From assembly GCA_003550325.1 (NCBI GenBank), contig QKWP01000038.1, forward strand, positions 459,403 through 523,402: DNA of 64,000 nucleotides, given 5' to 3'. This DNA comes from Gigaspora rosea (taxonomy: Eukaryota; Glomeromycota; Glomeromycetes; Diversisporales; Gigasporaceae). The notes beneath the pieces were generated by a model, which ran no database searches, had not been told where the DNA came from, and was given only the letters and a program-made list of their open reading frames with translations. Shown here one piece after another: positions 59,323 to 64,000 of the stretch (position 1 is the stretch's first letter; each line of letters opens with the position of its first letter). The translations under genes were made by a program, and so were the position numbers.

Positions 59323-60165
59323 TGTAATTAATTTAGGACCTAGAATCAACGTAGTACATCAGTCTTTTGTTCGCTAAGTTATGCAGACCATAAAACCATA
59401 CTTACTGTTTTATTATTCAGGAACTATATTTGTGGTAAGCAAAAAAAAAAGGTTAGTTTTATAAATTAGTGTTTTTAGCACTTTAAAAAATATAGATACT
59501 TACCATTCTATTGTAATTAATTCAGGGACTCAAAATATGAACGGTGTGGTATATCTATGTTAGTCATTCTTATATTCAGTTCACTGAGTTATGGACCACA
59601 AAATCATACCATCTTTTTATTCAGATGCCATATTTATGCCAGGGACGTGGTAATCAAAAAAAAGGTTAGCTTTATAACTGTTTTAGCGAATTCAGGGATA
59701 TGCTTATCTAGTGTTTTAGTACTTTAAATATAAACACTTACCATTCTATTGCAATTAATCCAGGAACCTCAGCGTAGTGCATCAAACGTTATTCATCCTC
59801 ACATTCAGTTCGCTGAGTTATGGACCACAAAACCATTCTTACCATCATTTATTCAAATGCCATGTTTATGCCAGGAGCGTGGTAGATCAAAAAAAAGTTA
59901 GTTTTATAGCTTAGTGTTTTAGGTGTTTTAGCACTTTAAAATAGACTCTTACAATTCTATTGTAACTGATCCAGGGATTTCAAAATATGACGGCGACATG
60001 GTGTATCAAAAATTTTAGTCATTTTCATATTCAGTTCGCTGAGTTATGCAAATCACAAAACCATGCTTACATTTTTTTACTTAGAGATTGTGGTAATCAA
60101 AAAAAACAACTTTATGGATAGTACTTTAAAGTGAAGACTGTTTGCTGCAATTAGTTCAGGGCCTA
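59323..60165. repeat. tandem repeat, period about 185-240 bp, four units plus part of a fifth
   Basis: Each unit runs 'TTGTAATTAATTCAGGGA ... CGTAGT(G)CATCA ... TTCAGTTCGCTGAGTTATG ... CACAAAACCAT ... TTTATTCA..TGCCAT ... GTGGTAATC then A6-10 ... TTAGTTTTATA ... TTTTAGCACTTTAAA'. Units differ by indels. The last is cut by the hAT-like element at 60171. Confidence 0.7.
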
Positions 60166-60170
60166 TGAAG

Positions 60171-62632
60171 TAGGGCTCCGACGGACCCGGACTGAGGCTG
60201 GACTTTAGGTAAGTCCGAGTTCGGTTCGAATTTTGAACCAGACTCGAACTCAAACTATTTTAAAACTCAGTCCGGTCCGAGTTCGAATATCAAACTTTTG
60301 CTTGGTTCGAGTCTGGTTTGAGCCCAGTCCGAAAAGTTTGAGTCCGGTCCGAAAGTCCGAAACCCAATCCAACACGCATAGTATTCTGTCCTGGGTAAGT
60401 ATCACCCGGGTCTATAAATGGGTTTCATGCATGCGCATGATTCCACAATCATGCGCATGAATGCGCATTAATTCGCATGTTTCCGAATCATGCGCATTTT
60501 ATCCCATCAAAATTTTATATAGGTACTAGCATCACTTGGCATAAAACTTGTCTACATCATAAATTTAATGCATTTTAAATAAGAACATGATTTTAATATT
60601 TTGTTTGTTTATTATATTATTTATTAGGTCGATATAAATAAATTATACTTTAAACTTATACTGGTTTTTAAGTTTTTTATAAGTATATACTGTAATAATT
60701 ATTATTATATTATATATATAAATACATATTTGTACAGTAAGCACTTGTTTATTTTCCTATTATATACTTTACACAGTATGGAATATAATAAGAATAGTGC
60801 AAGTTGAAAGCTGTATTAGATTGCTTGTTACGGTTTTAACATAATAATAAATAAGAAAAAAATTTTAATCTTTATTTTTTTTTTAACAAATAAAAATATT
60901 ATTTGAGGATTAAATACAGATAATATAAAGATTAACGTTAATACAGATAAAGTAGATAAAACATGTAATTTTTATATCATAAATAGACATAAGCCATTCG
61001 TGTCAGTGAAGTTTTAAATATACTGCCGCCATGTTCGGGAATCGATCTTTTTAAAGAAAATCAGCGCAGATCCGTTAATCTGAAATTGAGACCTACTAGA
61101 ATGTGTAACAAGAAATTTCATCAAAAAAAGTATAAATAAAACATAAGTTTGCAAGGTGGGTGGGTGGACAGTACTCGTATCCACTTATTTGCGCGGGTAA
61201 TACAAGCTCCTGGAGAGGAGATATAGCCAATCGGAGAGTGCAAATTTTGCTATTCCAGATCAGCCCGACGAAGAATTCGAACACGCATAAAAGAAAAAAA
61301 AGCGAAAATACACAAAAACTAATGTTTAAATCGATTTTGGTGCACTAATTAAAAATGATGGGAATAAAGTTTACTTATATTAAGCATCACTCTAACCCTA
61401 TAGCCTCTAACGTTAAGACCCTAACCCTAAATTTTTATCTCGCGTATTTAGTTTATTTACAAAATCGGATTCACTTTTTTATTTTGTGTTACCTGCACAA
61501 ATAAGTAAAATGTGCAGTACTCTAGTAATAGTTTACGAATTTGAAATAGTAAATTTAAATAAAGTATATAAAAATGTAAAGAATTTTTTAGGCTAATTTG
61601 GCGTGATCTAATTCTAAAGGAGAGTATGCAGACAAAGACAGGTTGATCTTTGATCAAGTATTTTCAGTAACTAAGGAAAAATTTTTATTTATTTTAATTA
61701 AAATAATATATAAAAAAAAAAGGAAAACCCCAAATATGGAAAACAAGCATCGTACAAGAAAAGTACAGAAGTACTGAATTAGAACAAAACTATGCAAACA
61801 AACTGTATTCTACGTTAAAAAAAATAGTTTGTTGATTGGCATAATTTCGTCAAATGGGAGTCTCTAAATACTCCCATTTCATTTTCTGATTTCAAAATTT
61901 TGATACACAAATAAGATTTTTTAAACTCTTATTTATTTCTAAAATACATCTAGATCTTCTTTGTCTGGCCACTAATGACACCTGACGAATACGTAAGTTA
62001 GAATAAAATGTACAAAGTACTGTACAACTTCATGCATAAACCATTTTTTATATTAACATATATAGAGTTACTTTATTTGATTGATGCATTATAATATGAA
62101 TATTCCAGATATAACCATTATTCTTTTATTTGAATAGGATCCGGTTATTAGATTTTGTTAAAGGTTACAACCTTTCGGATAAAGAGTTATTCGGGTATGA
62201 GCACTAACTCCAATAAGATTATAATAATAATCGGCAAGTTATATTAAAAATCGTAAAATCGTAACAACAATTAAACAAATTAAAAATCATTACAGTTTTT
62301 TTTTTTTTTTAAGTTTTTTTTTACATTTTGTACTGCTTATATTTATGATCTTTGCTATATTACAGATCAGATTAGCATAAGAAATTTTTTATCTTTTTTT
62401 TTGTTTCTTTTTTTTTTTTTTTTACTGCTAATCCCGGACCCAGACAGGTTCGCGAACTTCGAACCGGACCCAGACCGAACCTATAATCATGTTTGAGTCC
62501 GGTTCGGGTTCGGTACTTTAGGTTCGGGTCCGAGTCCGGGTCCGAAATTTCCAAAATTTATGGTTCGAGTCTGGGTTCGAGTCCGGGTCCGACAGGACCC
62601 AGACCGGACTGGACCCGGACTTCGGAGCCCTA
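60171..62632. mobile_element. hAT-like non-autonomous element, 2.5 kb
   Basis: The ends TAGGGCTCCGACGGACCC and inverse of TAGGGCTCCGAAGTCCGGG match, with 150-250 bp of clustered 'GGTCCGAGTCCGG / GGTTCGAGTC' repeats at both sides. Flanking octamers do not match cleanly, so the target duplication is lost or has mutated. The interior contains the dispersed repeat 61189-61345, a CCCTAA-like tract at 61385-61430 and AT-rich DNA. Apparent ORFs at both ends translate the subterminal repeats. Confidence 0.7.
61189..61345. repeat. dispersed repeat, copy 2 (partner 40185-40330)
   Basis: It shares 'GGTAATACAAGCTCCTGGAG', 'AGCCAATCGGAGAGTGCAAA' and 'AAAAGCGAAAATA' with the copy near 40200. The extra segment in the middle ('CTATTCCAGATCAGCCCGACG') suggests this copy is the more complete one. 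Confidence 0.6.
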
Positions 62633-62785
62633 GGCATATAGCATTTCAGATTGTTTTGATTACATATGTAGATTAAGTGTTTACACGATTTTTGGAGATT
62701 TTCTGATTGGGTAATACAAATAATTGCTTGGGTTAGAATGACCTGTTGATCTTAGTTTGTTTACTTTTTTTTTATTTACAGAACT

Positions 62786-63637
62786 ATGCCTGCAATACCA
62801 AAAATCTCTGAAATGTTAGAAGAGTATCAATTTATAGTTGCATACCTTCGGTTTAAGACTATTCCTTCGGATATTCAAGGTTCTGTGGCAAAAAACAATT
62901 TTGAGAGACGTTGTAAAAAGTTTGAGATAGATGGTAAAGTTCTTTACGTTCCTGCTACTTATAAATATGGTGCATTAAGCATGAAAGACGGAGAGTAGTT
63001 CCTAAATATGACATAGAATTACACTCCCTATTATTAGAGCATTTTCATGATAATGCCAATCATCGTAGTTATCATAGTACATATTCCACACTTTCTGAAA
63101 AACATATTGGTATCGTACAAGTAGAAGTGCAAGAATATGTCAACAAGTGTCCTACGTGTGCTGTTAATGTTTCTATTAAAGAAAGAACGGATATGAAGCC
63201 GTAATATTAGTGGCACTATGGCAACATATACAAATAGATCTTATCGATTTCCAAGATTATGCTAAAGTAAGTTTTAATAATAACACATTGAAATTTGGCC
63301 CGAATTAAGCATAATTTGGGCAAAATTTTGAAATTACACCCCTTTACAAAAATATAGTAATTCTATAACCCTAACCCTAACTCTTACACCTAATCCTAAT
63401 CCCGTTTTTGCACCCAAACCCTCCAGATAAATCACAGATATGCATGGTTGTTAACATGTGTTTGCACATTTTCCAAATTTCTTGTTGCAATTCCTATGAA
63501 GAATAAAGAGCCTGGTACAGTTGCAACGCATCTTGTTTAAAACGCTTTTAAACTTTTTGGCCCCCTGACTATTGTTCAAAGAGATAATGGCAAAGAATTT
63601 GTAGCAAATATTTTTGAACAGGTTTGTGATGCTCTTA
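62786..63637 (+). pseudogene. retroviral-type integrase fragment (transposon-derived)
   Basis: Starting at MPAIPKISEMLEEYQF (62786), a segment with FERRCKKFEIDGKVLYV ends at a stop near 62996. After a shift, a zinc-binding H-H-C-C region is readable (HFHDNANH ... VNKCPTCAVN). After another shift comes WQHIQIDLIDFQDYAK, with the first catalytic Asp of the rve fold. An intron-like GT..AG stretch, about 63268-63440, contains CCCTAA-type repeats. It is followed by RYAWLLTCVCTFSKFLVAIP and IVQRDNGKEFVANIF (second Asp). The third acidic residue is absent because other sequence begins near 63638. Ginger-type DNA transposons and LTR elements both carry this module, and which one cannot be decided here. 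It is clearly inactive. Confidence 0.7.
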
Positions 63638-64000
63638 CCAGGAACGTAGTGATGAATATCACGGAGTGATGGTTTTACTGCAATTGAAATAATGTTATTC
63701 CGCAAAATCTTGGATCTGATTGGTCCACGTGATACTATATATCACTTGGTGCTTAATTTTCACCTGTCTATCATCACAAGGACCGTCTTGATGCTTAATT
63801 TTTACATATCTATCATCGCATGGACCATCTTAAATGCTGCTGAACGGTAATTCGAGCGCCTAATTTCTTAGCGTGTTAAGGCTTTATGTGTATGAATACA
63901 TGATTAGGGTTTTATTATTTCAAAATCAATTATGATCTTTTTTGCATTTCCAGTCATTTTGTTAGAAGGTCATGCAAGGTTGATAGACTTTTCTATTTTT
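63638..64000. repeat. dispersed repeat interrupting the integrase, related to 5427-5590
   Basis: 'CCAGGAACGTAGTGATGAAT' and 'CCGCAAAATCTTGGATCTGA' followed by TTGG.CCACGTGA parallel 'CCAGGAATGGAGTGATGCAT' and 'CCGCAAAATCTTGGTTCTAA' at 5479-5567. Inverted 'CACCTGTCTATCATCACAAGGACCGTCTTGATGCTTAATTTT'-like words repeat twice at 63752-63835. The element continues past the window edge or ends unseen. Confidence 0.5.

Noticed and set aside
60163-62640. 8-bp target duplication for the 2.5-kb hAT-like element
   Set aside because: Octamers CTATGAAG and GGCATATA do not match. The better word pair GGCCTAT/GGCATAT is offset by several bases, so no duplication is claimed.
1-64000. tRNA, rRNA, CRISPR or bacterial operon signals
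   Set aside because: I scanned by eye for tRNA B-box words (GGTTCGA..CC), rRNA-like conserved blocks, regularly spaced repeats with unique spacers and ribosome-binding sites. The GGTTCGA words found are all in hAT subterminal repeats.

Overview
Organism. The window is strongly AT-rich eukaryotic DNA. It has short GT..AG introns, long homopolymers, scattered TTAGGG/CCCTAA tracts and very many small inverted-repeat elements. The host-type genes are a kinase with the HRDL..DFG..GMPEYIDP signature, F-box and 28-residue LRR proteins, and a short 'LEGELDLNDFVNLRKL' leucine-rich protein. I associate this set with arbuscular mycorrhizal fungi (Glomeromycotina, Rhizophagus-like). That assignment is inference from memory of these families. 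No bacterial operons, rRNA, tRNA or CRISPR were recognised.

Layout. 1-4600: AT-rich sequence with two non-autonomous hAT elements that have perfect 8-bp target duplications. 4621-16676: a stack of nested transposons. A satellite of inverted units was hit by a palindromic element (4699-14161) and by a TA-flanked MITE (14189-15873). The palindromic element was split by two hATs, and the second (8385-13919) carries a decayed hAT transposase that is itself cut by a 411-bp MITE. 16678-20092 repeats 13262-16676 without any difference I could see, joined by a single N, most likely an assembly artefact. 20093-28600: satellite, foldback elements and MITEs, no convincing host gene. 28694-29456: a leucine-rich-repeat-like gene. 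32139-32822: a membrane-protein ORF with one in-frame TGA. 32899-36164: MITEs and a hAT rich in simple repeats. 36635-37113: a probable solo LTR. 37329-39328: a cytochrome P450 whose heme-binding end continues in frame into a NadR-like P-loop kinase domain. 41005-43928: a triple nest containing a 2.5-kb DNA transposon with an almost intact, unusual DDE transposase. 44036-45890: an F-box/LRR gene. 46521-50785: two hATs flanking an F-box relic, the second hosting a 5'-truncated LINE. 52284-54869 (minus): LRR array and protein kinase, possibly one broken kinase-TPR-LRR gene. 55370-58170: nested MITEs carrying telomere-like tracts. 58290-58507: a relic of the kinase first exon. 59320-60165: a tandem repeat of roughly 200 bp. 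60171-62632: a hAT-like element. 62786-63637: a broken integrase.

How it fits together. The window is a transposon-dominated segment carrying a few members of expanded gene families (P450, F-box/LRR, kinase, LRR). Almost every gene has one or a few lesions. Several of these are one-base indels, some in A-runs, so sequencing error must be separated from real decay. The two best candidates for something undescribed are the P450-P-loop kinase fusion (37329-39328) and the 2.5-kb transposon with 30-bp perfect termini (41076-43579).
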